Assembly (NCBI GenBank): GCA_965228215.1
Contig: OZ245800.1
Coordinates: 124,001 to 188,000, forward strand
Reading direction: 5' to 3'
DNA: 64,000 bases
Origin: Maricaulis sp965228215
Lineage (GTDB): Bacteria > Pseudomonadota > Alphaproteobacteria > Caulobacterales > Maricaulaceae
Shown: positions 15,829-24,526 of the stretch, in pieces
How the letters are laid out: every line of letters begins with the position of its first letter
Numbering within the stretch: position 1 is the stretch's first letter
The notes under the pieces: model-generated
What the model saw: only the letters and a program-made list of their open reading frames with translations
Database searches by the model: none
Told to the model about the DNA's origin: nothing
Program-made: the position numbers and the translations under genes

Positions 15829-16580
15829 TGACCTCACCAGATCCCGTATCGACGCACAAAACCGACTTCGAAGACCTGGTCGAAGACATTTTCGGCATGA
15901 ATTTTCGAAGCCTGCGCACGATCCGGGATCTGGTGCTTCATCCGGCCCAGGTTTCCACCGTTTATGCCAGCGGCGACAGGGAAACCTACACACCGGCCGT
16001 CCGCGTATTCCTATGCCTGATCGCGATCCAGATCTTCGCCTCCTTCTTCACCGGCGGACATGCGGCGATCGCGCTCGCGGCGTTCGAGGAACAACCGCGC
16101 AGCGGGCTGGACGTCTTCCTCGGTACCGCCGGGGCCGAGGAAGCCATTTTCCGGGACCGCCTCGAAACATTCGCGCGGATCTACGGGGAATTCGTCTCGA
16201 TCTGGCAGGCCCCTACGGCGGGGCTCTTTGTCTCCTTGAGCCTCTTCCTTATCCGGCCGGTCGAGGAACCGCTCAGCTGGGTCAGACGTCTCAACATCAC
16301 CTTTGCCATCATCAGCGTCGGCTCGACCTTCGCGCTGCTGACCATGCCGCTCATCAAATACGCGCCGGACCTGATGATCTGGGTCACACCCGGCATCGCG
16401 GTGATCTATTTCATCACCTATCTGCGCGGCTCCGGCAGCCTTCTCGCGAAAACCCATCTGGGACGCGTGCTGCGCGGTCTCCTGTTTTCCCTGGTCAGCA
16501 TGGCGCTGCTCCTGCTGGCAGGCATTCTGCTCGGCATGATCGGCACGATCGTGGCCATACTGAACATGCCGCCACTCTGA
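15828..16580 (+). CDS. DUF3667-like membrane protein (paralogue 2)
   Basis: 250 residues. N-terminal FRSLRTIRDLVLHPAQV, then ETYTPAVRVFLCLIAIQIF, aligns by eye with the same block of the neighbours at 13986 and 16596. About four membrane helices follow, with LSWVRRLNITFAIISVGSTF matching LSWVARINIVFAVAVAGSLV in paralogue 3. The start codon shares its A with the reductase stop (TGATG). No catalytic motif is visible. Function unknown; the conserved cytoplasmic N-terminal amphipathic segment may bind a partner. Confidence 0.65.
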   Translation: MTSPDPVSTHKTDFEDLVEDIFGMNFRSLRTIRDLVLHPAQVSTVYASGDRETYTPAVRVFLCLIAIQIFASFFTGGHAAIALAAFEEQPRSGLDVFLGTAGAEEAIFRDRLETFARIYGEFVSIWQAPTAGLFVSLSLFLIRPVEEPLSWVRRLNITFAIISVGSTFALLTMPLIKYAPDLMIWVTPGIAVIYFITYLRGSGSLLAKTHLGRVLRGLLFSLVSMALLLLAGILLGMIGTIVAILNMPPL

Positions 16581-16595
16581 CGGAACACGAAGGCC

Positions 16596-17336
16596 ATGCC
16601 CGACGAAATTCCAGAAACGCCCTCGCCGGATTACGGCCCGATCGAATCCATTGCCGAGGACGTGGTCGGGTTCAATTTCCGCAGTTTCCGGACGATCGGC
16701 ACGCTGTTCGCCGATCCGCACCGTCTCTTCGCGACCTATACCCGCCGGCGGCAGGGCATTTACACACCGGCCCTGCGGCTGTGGCTCGGGCTGAGCGTCA
16801 TCCTGGCCGTGCTGACCTTCTTCTTTGGCGGTCATGCCGAAATGATGGAACGCATTATTGGGAATTGGCCGGAAACCCAGCGAAACAGCCTGATCGAACA
16901 AGCCGGCGGCGATCTGACCCGGCTGACCGATGCCTATGCCTCGGCCTTCAGCCTGCTCCAGCCCATTCTCATCGCCACCTTGATGATACCGATGGTTTTC
17001 CTGACCGTCTTCTTCCGGCGCCGCCTGAGCTGGGTGGCGCGCATCAATATCGTCTTCGCAGTGGCCGTCGCTGGGTCGCTGGTCGGACTGGCGACCTTCC
17101 CCTTCCTCGTGCAACGGCCGGATCTGGGGATGGTCGCACTGGCGCCGATCTGGCTCGCCTACTGGATCACGATGTTCAGGGGTTCGAGGGGAATATTCGC
17201 CCGGACCATGACCGGCCGGGTCGTGAAGGCGACACTCTATAGTGTGTTGATGCTGATCCTGGTGTTTATCGCAGGCCTGCTGTCGGTGGGCTTAAGTCTC
17301 GCCCACGCCATCAGCTCCGTTCAGATCGCCGCCTAG
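16596..17336 (+). CDS. DUF3667-like membrane protein (paralogue 3)
   Basis: 246 residues, closest in sequence to the protein at 15828, with matching blocks VVGFNFRSFRTIGTLFADP, YTPALRLWLGLS and LSWVARINIVF. About five membrane helices. It follows paralogue 2 after 15 bases, so the two are probably a tandem duplication within one operon; paralogue 1 is more distant. Ends 4 bases into a small convergent frame. Function unknown. Confidence 0.65.
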   Translation: MPDEIPETPSPDYGPIESIAEDVVGFNFRSFRTIGTLFADPHRLFATYTRRRQGIYTPALRLWLGLSVILAVLTFFFGGHAEMMERIIGNWPETQRNSLIEQAGGDLTRLTDAYASAFSLLQPILIATLMIPMVFLTVFFRRRLSWVARINIVFAVAVAGSLVGLATFPFLVQRPDLGMVALAPIWLAYWITMFRGSRGIFARTMTGRVVKATLYSVLMLILVFIAGLLSVGLSLAHAISSVQIAA

Positions 17337-17536
17337 CCGTCGTTTTCGGGCCGCCGGCAGAGACGACCGAGAGTCCAGCCACCCGCAATCGCCGCAAAGA
17401 TCGCGGTCATGGTCGCATCGACACCGACGAGCGATAGCATGAGATATGCGGTCAAACCGGCCGCCAAAGCGAATGGTAGCATGCGAATCGGGCGATTCGG
17501 AATCTCGCTGTTATGTCCTGGTTCACCTTGAAACAT
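17333..17536 (-). CDS. possible small two-helix membrane protein
   Basis: 67 codons from the ATG at 17536: a polar N-terminus, then two hydrophobic stretches (about 19-36 and 38-55) and a basic tail. It ends 4 bases into the convergent DUF3667-like gene. No Shine-Dalgarno is visible before any of its ATGs and I recognise no family, so it may be spurious; the hydrophobic pattern and tight convergent end are the only support. Confidence 0.35.
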   Translation of the reverse strand: MFQGEPGHNSEIPNRPIRMLPFALAAGLTAYLMLSLVGVDATMTAIFAAIAGGWTLGRLCRRPENDG

Positions 17537-17740
17537 GCTGAAAAAGGCTCGCAAAACAGGGGCCGGAGGTGAATTTTGGCACTTTCCCTCAAGAAAATGC
17601 AGCAAAAACCGTCCGATTCGCCTGTTATTGCTTGCAATAGCCCCTTTTCCTTGGCCTTCATGGAGCGTCAACGAACACGCGGACCCGGGTCGGACGCGAT
17701 GACCGCGCCGATACGACCGCTACAAATCGGGGGGAACCCT

Positions 17741-18007
17741 ATGAACAAGTCTGATCTCGCCAAAGCCGTTTCCGACAAGACCGGCCTGTCCCGCGCTCAA
17801 GCTGGTGAAGCTGTGGATGCCGCAATCGAAGCCATCGTCGGCTCGGTGAAGTCCAACGACAGCGTTCAGCTTGCCGGTTTCGGCACCTTCTTCGCCAAGC
17901 ACCGCGAAGCTCGTGAAGTCCGCAACCCGCGCACGGGCGAAAAGATGATGTCCAAGGCCAAGACCCAGGCGGCTTTCCGCCCGGCAGCGGCTCTCAAAGA
18001 CATCTAA
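17741..18007 (+). CDS. DNA-binding protein HU
   Basis: 88 residues, within the usual 90-residue size. MNKSDLAKAVSDKTGLSRAQ and AGFGTFFAKHREAREVRNPR are the HU dimerisation helices and the start of the DNA-embracing arm, with NPRTGE at the arm. HU is an abundant nucleoid protein that bends DNA. The frame is open upstream, but the family start is the ATG at 17741. The 204-base gap upstream contains TATTGC-TT-GCAATA (17626-17639), an imperfect palindrome that might lie in the promoter. A strong terminator follows at 18035. Confidence 0.95.
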   Translation: MNKSDLAKAVSDKTGLSRAQAGEAVDAAIEAIVGSVKSNDSVQLAGFGTFFAKHREAREVRNPRTGEKMMSKAKTQAAFRPAAALKDI

Positions 18008-18034
18008 TCAGTCCCCTGGGTTCTGATACAGAAG

Positions 18035-18067
18035 CGCCGCCGGAGAGATCCGGCGGCGTTTTCTTTT
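18035..18067 (+). terminator. rho-independent terminator after HU
   Basis: A perfect 10-bp stem, CGCCGCCGGA (18035-18044) with TCCGGCGGCG (18049-18058), a 4-base loop and then TTTTCTTTT (18059-18067). It lies 27 bases past the HU stop and is the clearest intrinsic terminator in the window. Confidence 0.93.
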
Positions 18068-18113
18068 GTCCTGATGTCGGTACTGACCTCTGAGCCTAGG
18101 CCCGGACGTCCGC

Positions 18114-19481
18114 TCAGGCGGCGTTGACGGCGAGATTGCTCCGCGCCCGTTTCAGGGACTCCGCGATCCGGAACGCCATGTCGAGCGCCTGGTCGGCATT
18201 CAGGCGCGGATCGCAATGCGTGTGATAGCGCGCAGCCAGATCAGCCTCGGTGACGGTATTCGCGCCTCCGACACACTCCGTAACATTGCGGCCGGTCATC
18301 TCGAAATGCACGCCGCCGGGATAGGCCCCCTCGGCGTAGAGCACGTCCATGAAGCCCTCGAGCTCGTTGAGCACTTTGTCGAACTCGCGCGTCTTGTAGC
18401 CGCTGTCCGTCTTCACGGTATTGCCGTGCATCGGATCCGACGACCAGACCACTTTGCGGCCGGCCTGGGTCACGGCCCGGGCCAGGGCCGGAAGCTTCTC
18501 GCGAACATTATTGGCACCCATACGGGTGATCAGAACGAGGCGGCCGGCCTCATTGTCCGGGTTCAGCGCGTCGATCAGCGGCAGGAGGTCGTCCGGCTTC
18601 ATCGTCGGACCGCATTTAACGCCGATCGGGTTGGAAATGCCCTTGGCGTATTCCACATGGGCACCGTCCAGCTGGCGCGTGCGTTCGCCGATCCAGATCA
18701 TGTGGGCCGAGGTCGCATACCAATTGCCCGTATTCGGGTCGCGGCGCGTCAGGGCCTCCTCGAAGGGCAGGTGAAGGGCTTCGTGACTGGTGAAGAAGTC
18801 GACGCTCTCAAGTGACGGCGCGCTGTCACGGCCGACACCGCAGGCCTTCATGAAGGACAGGGCCTCGGAGATCCGGTCAGCCGTCTCGGCATAGCGTTCC
18901 GCCGCCGGGCTGTCCTGGACGAAGTCCTGGGTCCACTGGTGCACATTGGTCAGGTCGGCATAACCGCCCGACGCGAAGGCGCGCAGCAGGTTCAGCGTCG
19001 AGGCTGACTGGTCATAGGCCCGGATCAGGCGTTCCGGATCCGGCACGCGGGCCTCTTCGGTAAATTCGGACCCATTGACGCTGTCGCCGCGATAGCTTGG
19101 CAGGGTCACACCATCGATCGTCTCGGTATCGGCAGAGCGCGGCTTGGCGAACTGGCCGGCGATACGGCCCAGCTTCACAACCGGCTTGGAGGCGGCGAAG
19201 GTCAGCACGACTGCCATCTGCAGCAGGACCCGGAAGGTGTCCCGCACACCCTCTGTGGAGAATTCCGCGAAACTCTCCGCGCAATCGCCGCCCTGCAGCA
19301 GGAAGGCATTGCCCGCAGCCACATCGGCCAGCTGGCGCTTCAGGCGACGGGCCTCACCCGCAAAGACCAGGGCGGGCCGCGCCGACAATTCGTCGAGCAC
19401 ACGATCAAGCACCGCCTGGTCCGGATAGGACGGCAATTGCTTGACCGGCTTGTCACGCCAGGACTTCGGGTACCAGCTCAT
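18114..19481 (-). CDS. class II 3-deoxy-7-phosphoheptulonate synthase (DAHP synthase)
   Basis: 455 residues, the plant-like class II enzyme rather than the AroFGH type. It condenses phosphoenolpyruvate with erythrose 4-phosphate in the first shikimate step. Diagnostic blocks are the N-terminal WYPKSWRDKPVKQLPSYPD, GGDCAESF with the metal-ligand Cys (64-71), KLGRIAGQFAKPRS (103-116) and, further on, WSSDPMHGNT and GGVHFEMTGRNVTECVGG. Starts at 19481, one base after the stop of the reductase gene at 19483, so the two are surely co-transcribed, an unexpected pairing without an obvious metabolic link. Confidence 0.95.
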   Translation of the reverse strand: MSWYPKSWRDKPVKQLPSYPDQAVLDRVLDELSARPALVFAGEARRLKRQLADVAAGNAFLLQGGDCAESFAEFSTEGVRDTFRVLLQMAVVLTFAASKPVVKLGRIAGQFAKPRSADTETIDGVTLPSYRGDSVNGSEFTEEARVPDPERLIRAYDQSASTLNLLRAFASGGYADLTNVHQWTQDFVQDSPAAERYAETADRISEALSFMKACGVGRDSAPSLESVDFFTSHEALHLPFEEALTRRDPNTGNWYATSAHMIWIGERTRQLDGAHVEYAKGISNPIGVKCGPTMKPDDLLPLIDALNPDNEAGRLVLITRMGANNVREKLPALARAVTQAGRKVVWSSDPMHGNTVKTDSGYKTREFDKVLNELEGFMDVLYAEGAYPGGVHFEMTGRNVTECVGGANTVTEADLAARYHTHCDPRLNADQALDMAFRIAESLKRARSNLAVNAA

Positions 19482-19482
19482 C

Positions 19483-20874
19483 TTACTCAGCAGCCTCTTG
19501 TTCGGGCGGTGTCCATTTTTCCTTCATGGTCACCAATTCTTCTGCACTGGTCGGATGCACAGCGCATGCCGCGTCGTACTGGTCCTTTGTGAGACCCGCT
19601 TTCACGGCAATTCCAGCGAGCTGGATCATCTCCGGCGCATCCGGACCGACAATATGAACACCAAGAACGCGCTGTGTCTCCCCATCGACGACGAGTTTCA
19701 TCATCATCCGGCTCTGGATGTCCGACAGGGTGAGCTTCATCGGGCGAAAACTGGTCTTGTAGATGTCGACCTGCGCATGGCTCTTGCGCGCTTCCGCCTC
19801 GGTGAGACCGACCGTGCCGACCGGCGGCTGTGTGAAGACGGCCGAGGCAATGTCAGTGTGATCGAAGGCCATCGGCGTGCCGCCGAACACGGTGGCGGCA
19901 AAGGCCGCCCCTTCCCGGATCGCGACAGGTGTCAGATTGACCCGGTTGGTCACATCACCCACGGCGTAGATATTCGGCACACTCGACTGGGAATAGGCAT
20001 CGACCTTCACCGCGCCGCGATCGTCCAGCTCGACACCGGCCTTGTCGAGGCCAAGACCGCCGACATAGGGCGTGCGGCCGATCGCATACATCACGACATC
20101 CGCCTCGACCGGTTCATGGTCGGACAGGTGGACGCGCTTGCGGCCATTCCCGAGATCCTCGATGCGTGTGAAGATGTTCTTGGTCACCATGGTCACGCCC
20201 GAGGCAATCAGCTCGGCCTGGACATGATCACGAATGTCATCGTCGAAACCGCGCAGGATCGGGTCGCCGCGATAGACCTGGGTCACATTGGCACCCATGC
20301 CCGCGAAGATCTGCGCGAACTCACAGGCGATAAAACCACCGCCGGCGATGACGACATCCTTGGGCAGGCTCTCCAGGTGAAAGGCCTCGTTGGAGGTAAT
20401 GCCCAGCTCATGCCCCTCGATATCGTCCGGGATGAAGGGCGTGCCTCCGGTGGCGATCAGGATCTTGTCGGCGGTGACGATCTTGCCCGAATTGACCAGG
20501 CGGATCGTGTGCGCGTCTTCCAGCTCGGCCCGGTCGGAAATCGTCTCGACCCCGGCATTGCCGAGAATACGGCCGTAAATGCCTTCAAGTCGGGTGATTT
20601 CCTTGTCCTTGGCCGCGATCAGTTTCTCCCAGCTGAACTCGGTCTCGCCGACCGTCCAGCCGAAGCTCTCAGCGAGCTTGAACGTCTTTTCGAACTCGGA
20701 CGCGTAGACGAGGAGTTTCTTGGGCACGCAGCCGCGGATCACACACGTGCCGCCATAGCGGTATTCCTCGGCGATCGCGACCTTGCCGGCACCATGTTGG
20801 CGCGCCATGCGCGCCGCACGTACACCGCCGGATCCGGCACCGATGACGAAGAGGTCGTAGTCGTATTGGGTCAA
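19483..20874 (-). CDS. gor: glutathione-disulfide reductase
   Basis: 463 residues, pyridine nucleotide-disulfide oxidoreductase. FAD-binding GAGSGG (12-17), redox-active pair C44/C49 in GGTCVIRGCVPKKL, a second dinucleotide site at GGGFIACEFA and the C-terminal HPTSAEE with the proton-relay His440 and Glu445. GTCVIRGCVPKK, rather than the GTCLNVGC of lipoamide dehydrogenase, indicates glutathione reductase (NADPH plus GSSG to 2 GSH). It lies 12 bases after rpiA and one base before the DAHP synthase gene on the minus strand. RpiA belongs to the pentose phosphate pathway, which supplies NADPH. Confidence 0.92.
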   Translation of the reverse strand: MTQYDYDLFVIGAGSGGVRAARMARQHGAGKVAIAEEYRYGGTCVIRGCVPKKLLVYASEFEKTFKLAESFGWTVGETEFSWEKLIAAKDKEITRLEGIYGRILGNAGVETISDRAELEDAHTIRLVNSGKIVTADKILIATGGTPFIPDDIEGHELGITSNEAFHLESLPKDVVIAGGGFIACEFAQIFAGMGANVTQVYRGDPILRGFDDDIRDHVQAELIASGVTMVTKNIFTRIEDLGNGRKRVHLSDHEPVEADVVMYAIGRTPYVGGLGLDKAGVELDDRGAVKVDAYSQSSVPNIYAVGDVTNRVNLTPVAIREGAAFAATVFGGTPMAFDHTDIASAVFTQPPVGTVGLTEAEARKSHAQVDIYKTSFRPMKLTLSDIQSRMMMKLVVDGETQRVLGVHIVGPDAPEMIQLAGIAVKAGLTKDQYDAACAVHPTSAEELVTMKEKWTPPEQEAAE

Positions 20875-20886
20875 TGAAGACTCCGA

Positions 20887-21588
20887 TCAGAGCTCCATCA
20901 CGCGGGCTTCATTGTCCTCACCGACAATCACCACCCGGGCGAGATTGATGAACAGGCCATGCTCGACCACGCCTGGAATGCGGCTCAGGGCCTCGGCCGT
21001 GGCGCTTGGGTCGGGAATGATCTCGCAATGGCAGTCCAGTATGTAATTGCTGCCATCGGTAATGAAAGGATCCAGCCCATCGCCCTTGCGGCGCAGCTGG
21101 ACGTCGGGACGCTGCACGCCCGTGCCGGACAGCGCGTCATAGATCTGTTTGGCGGTGATGGAGAAACCGAACGGGTCCACTTCCACCGGCAGGGGGAATT
21201 TCCCCAGCGAAGACACCAGCTTGCTTTCGTCGACGATGACCACCATCAGGTCGGAGGCCTGAGCGATGATCTTCTCGCGCAGGTGACGTCCGCCCCCGCC
21301 CTTGATCAGCTGGAAACGTCCATCGACCTCGTCGGCACCGTCGACAGTCACCGCAATGTGATCCACGTGATCGACATCGATCAGCGGCACGCCCAGCTCT
21401 TCGGCCAGGGCTGCGGTCTGTTCGGACGTGGGCACGCCCTTGATCGTGAGCCCGTCCTTCACGCGCTCGGCCAGGAGGCGAACAAAGACCTCGGCGGTCG
21501 AACCGGAGCCGAGCCCCAGCGTCATGCCGTCTTCGACGTAATCGAGGGCTGCCGCGGCAGCGAGAGCCTTCTGGCGTTGGCTGCTCAT
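20887..21588 (-). CDS. rpiA: ribose-5-phosphate isomerase A
   Basis: 233 residues from the ATG at 21588, which overlaps the upstream gabD-like stop as ATGA; a longer in-frame start would run deep into that gene. Family blocks GLGSGST (25-31), DGADEVD (83-89) and KGGGGRHLREK (96-106) carry the phosphate-binding and catalytic residues. Interconverts ribose 5-phosphate and ribulose 5-phosphate in the non-oxidative pentose phosphate pathway. Third gene of a tight run glmU, aldehyde dehydrogenase, rpiA, then gor and DAHP synthase. Confidence 0.95.
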   Translation of the reverse strand: MSSQRQKALAAAAALDYVEDGMTLGLGSGSTAEVFVRLLAERVKDGLTIKGVPTSEQTAALAEELGVPLIDVDHVDHIAVTVDGADEVDGRFQLIKGGGGRHLREKIIAQASDLMVVIVDESKLVSSLGKFPLPVEVDPFGFSITAKQIYDALSGTGVQRPDVQLRRKGDGLDPFITDGSNYILDCHCEIIPDPSATAEALSRIPGVVEHGLFINLARVVIVGEDNEARVMEL

Positions 21589-23054
21589 TGGTTCACACCT
21601 CCCAGCAGGACGTATTTCAGCTCGGTGAACTCCTCGACACCCCATTTTCCGCCTTCGCGGCCGATGCCGGATTCCTTGACCCCGCCGAAGGGCGTCGATG
21701 CAGCGCCGACCATGGGCGCGTTCACGCCGATCATGCCGTAATCCAGGGCTTCGGTGAGACGGTGAACCCGATTGACGTCACGGGTGTAGAGATAGGCTGC
21801 CAGCCCGTAGGGCGTGTCATTGGCGAGGCGGATGATCTCCTCCTCGCTTTCGGCGCGGTAGATCGAGGCAACCGGTCCGAAGATCTCGAAACAGGCCAGG
21901 TCGATATCAGCAGATCCGCCCTCGACTAGCGTGGGGGCGTAGAAAGACCCGCCAAGCTCGTCGGTCAGCGGCTTGCCGCCCGTGATGATGCGGGCACCGG
22001 ACTCGCGGGCATTGCGGACCAGGGCGTCGACGCGCTCGACGGCTTCATGGTGGATCAGCGGACCGAGATCGCTGGCCTCGTCGAACCCGTTGCCGGTCTT
22101 CAGCGCGCTGATCCGGGCTTCCAGCGCCTCGACCAGGCGGTCGGCGATGGCGGGTTGGGCAATGATCCGGTTGGCCGAGACACAGGTCTGGCCAGAGACC
22201 CGGAATTTCGAGGCCACCACGCCGTCGGCAGCCGCCTCGACATCGGCATCATCCATGACAATGAAGGGCGCATTGCCGCCCAGTTCCAGCGCAACGCGTT
22301 TCACGCCGTCGGCGGCCTGGCGCATCAGGAGCTTGCCGACCGCGGTCGATCCCGTGAAACCGATCATGCGCACTTCCGGTGCGCCGGTCATGACCGGTCC
22401 GATTTCGGTAGCCTCGCCGCACACCACGTTGAACACGCCGTCGGGAATGCCGGCGCGCTTGGCCAGTTCCGCCAGGGCGAGCGCGGAGAGCGGTGTTTCC
22501 GGTGCCGGCTTGATCACCATCGTGCAGCCCGCGGCCAGGGCCGGGGCGCATTTGCGCGTGATCATCGCATTCGGGAAATTCCACGGCGTGATGCATGCCA
22601 CCACACCGACCGGCGCACGAACGGTCCAGCCGCGCGAGCCCGGGAAGGGCGTGCGGATCGTCTCGCCGTGGATCCGCTTGGCTTCCTCGGCCGACCATTC
22701 GATGAAGGACGCGCCGTAGACCACCTCGCCCTGGGCCTCGCGGAAGGTCTTGCCCATTTCCGCGGTAATCAGCACCGCCAGATCATTGGCATTGGCAAGG
22801 ATCAGGTCATGCCAGCGCATCAGGATTTTCGCGCGTTCGAACGGCGAGACTTTTTTCCAGGTCTCCAGCGCGTTCGACGCAGCGGCAATCGCGGTACGCG
22901 CACCGGCCGCACCGACATCGCCGATCTCGGCGATGGTCGCGTCGGTTGCCGGATCGGTGATGGCCAGAGCGCCCTCGCCCTTCACCCAGTCACCATCAAT
23001 GAAGGATTCGGTGCGGAAAAGGGAAACGTCCTGGAGCCGGTCCGAGATAGTCAT
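21585..23054 (-). CDS. gabD: NAD(P)+-dependent succinate-semialdehyde dehydrogenase
   Basis: 489 residues from the ATG at 23054, 5 bases after the glmU stop and preceded by GAAGGA; a TTG at 23063 would overlap glmU. Aldehyde dehydrogenase family: catalytic Cys291 in GQTCVSANR, general base Glu257 in ELGGNAP, oxyanion Asn159 in TPWNFP, cofactor loop GFTGST. Size, GQTCVSANR and the KESGIGREGGKWGVEEF C-terminus are those of GabD, which oxidises succinate semialdehyde to succinate. No GABA transaminase gene is nearby, so the physiological aldehyde could differ. Overlaps rpiA by 4 bases. Confidence 0.85.
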   Translation of the reverse strand: MTISDRLQDVSLFRTESFIDGDWVKGEGALAITDPATDATIAEIGDVGAAGARTAIAAASNALETWKKVSPFERAKILMRWHDLILANANDLAVLITAEMGKTFREAQGEVVYGASFIEWSAEEAKRIHGETIRTPFPGSRGWTVRAPVGVVACITPWNFPNAMITRKCAPALAAGCTMVIKPAPETPLSALALAELAKRAGIPDGVFNVVCGEATEIGPVMTGAPEVRMIGFTGSTAVGKLLMRQAADGVKRVALELGGNAPFIVMDDADVEAAADGVVASKFRVSGQTCVSANRIIAQPAIADRLVEALEARISALKTGNGFDEASDLGPLIHHEAVERVDALVRNARESGARIITGGKPLTDELGGSFYAPTLVEGGSADIDLACFEIFGPVASIYRAESEEEIIRLANDTPYGLAAYLYTRDVNRVHRLTEALDYGMIGVNAPMVGAASTPFGGVKESGIGREGGKWGVEEFTELKYVLLGGVNQ

Positions 23055-23059
23055 ACAGT

Positions 23060-24409
23060 TCAATCCTTCTTCGCCTTGCGGGCCGCCTTGGCAACGCGGA
23101 ACCGCGCAGCCCAGCCTTCTTTGACGACTTGTTCGCCGCGCGCCAGCGCCAGCGCATCGGCCGGGACATCCGCCGTGATCACGCCGCCGGAACCGGTAAA
23201 GGCTCCCTCGCCCACCGTGACCGGGGCCACGAGGCAGGAATTGGAGCCGATGAAGGCGCCTGCGCCGACCACGGTCTTGTGCTTGTCGAAACCGTCGTAA
23301 TTGCAGGTGATCGTGCCGGCACCGATATTCGCGGCCGGGCCGATGCTCGCATCTCCGACATAGGAAAGGTGATTGACCTTCGCACCGTCGGCGATCTGCG
23401 ATTTCTTCACCTCGACGAAATTGCCGATCTTGGCCTTCTCGCCCAGTTCGGTGCCCGGACGCAGACGGGCATAGGGCCCCACCTGGGCGCCGGCGCCGAC
23501 CTGAGCGGATTCAAGATGCGAAAAGGCGTGGATCTCGGCGTCTTCGGCGACACTCACCCCCGGTCCAAAGACGACATGCGGGTGCACGATAACATCGCGC
23601 TCGATCTGCGTATCCCAGGCGAAGAACACTGTCTCGGGCGCCACCAGCGTCACGCCCTGGACCATGAGTTCCTCGCGCTTGCGGCGCTGGAAGGCAGACT
23701 CGGCCTCGGCGAGATCGACCCGTGAATTCACGCCCAGCACTTCCTCTGCGTCGGCGCTGACCGCGACGGCCTTGAGGCCGCGGGCCCGGGCCAGGCCCAC
23801 AACGTCGGTCAGGTAGTATTCGCCATTGGCATTGTCATTGGTGACTTCGCCGAGCAGTTCGAACAACAGAGGGGCCGGTGCGGCGAGCACTCCGGAATTG
23901 ACGAAACCGACAGCGCGCTCTTCCTCGGTGGCGTCCTTGTACTCGACGATCCGGTCGAGCACCCCGCCCGCGTCAACGATTAGGCGGCCATAGGCGGCCG
24001 GGTCTTCCGGCTCGAAGCCCAGCACGGCGACGGAGGCTCCGTCATCAAGCGCGTCGAATACTTTCGCGACTGTCTCGGCCGTGATCAGGGGCGTGTCTGC
24101 GTAGAGGATGATCGCGCGGCCTTCATAGCCTTCGAGCGCGGACTGGGCGCATTGCACGGCGTGCCCGGTACCCTTGGGCGGATCCTGCAGCGCGATGTCG
24201 GCACCCTGGGCAGACGCCGCATCGGCGACGGCGGGAGAATGCGCACCATAGACGGTGACGACCTTGTCGGCGCCGCTCTGTCTGGCGAGATCAATGGTCC
24301 AGTCCAGCATCGGGCGTCCACCGACCGAATGCAGGACCTTGACCGTCTTGGATTTCATTCGCGTGCCCTGACCGGCGGCCAGGATGATTGCTGCGCGCGC
24401 ACTCGCCAT
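23060..24409 (-). CDS. glmU: bifunctional N-acetylglucosamine-1-phosphate uridyltransferase / glucosamine-1-phosphate acetyltransferase
   Basis: 449 residues from the ATG at 24409 (AAGGGGA upstream). The N-terminal pyrophosphorylase domain begins LAAGQGTRMKS (10-20); the C-terminal left-handed beta-helix has hexapeptide repeats and the acetyltransferase block VNHLSYVGD followed by NIGAGTITCNYDGFDKHKT. It makes UDP-GlcNAc in two steps for peptidoglycan and lipopolysaccharide. First gene of the minus-strand run down to DAHP synthase; divergent from gph with 117 bases between. Confidence 0.95.
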   Translation of the reverse strand: MASARAAIILAAGQGTRMKSKTVKVLHSVGGRPMLDWTIDLARQSGADKVVTVYGAHSPAVADAASAQGADIALQDPPKGTGHAVQCAQSALEGYEGRAIILYADTPLITAETVAKVFDALDDGASVAVLGFEPEDPAAYGRLIVDAGGVLDRIVEYKDATEEERAVGFVNSGVLAAPAPLLFELLGEVTNDNANGEYYLTDVVGLARARGLKAVAVSADAEEVLGVNSRVDLAEAESAFQRRKREELMVQGVTLVAPETVFFAWDTQIERDVIVHPHVVFGPGVSVAEDAEIHAFSHLESAQVGAGAQVGPYARLRPGTELGEKAKIGNFVEVKKSQIADGAKVNHLSYVGDASIGPAANIGAGTITCNYDGFDKHKTVVGAGAFIGSNSCLVAPVTVGEGAFTGSGGVITADVPADALALARGEQVVKEGWAARFRVAKAARKAKKD

Positions 24410-24526
24410 CTGAATCCCCTTGTTCAATCTCGTCGACAACAATTCTAGAGTCGGCGCTATAGCCTATCGGCAAGGGCCGCGTAAGCTGTCCGGGCCGCGT
24501 TATTTTCAGGAATCGGATGAGATTTT

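Noticed and set aside
16013..17242. A 409-codon plus-strand frame overlapping two DUF3667-like genes
   Set aside because: Arg/His/Pro-rich and out of frame with two membrane proteins whose paralogy supports them as the true genes.
19441..20877. A 478-codon plus-strand frame
   Set aside because: Lies antisense to gor and the start of DAHP synthase; the real genes carry complete catalytic motifs.
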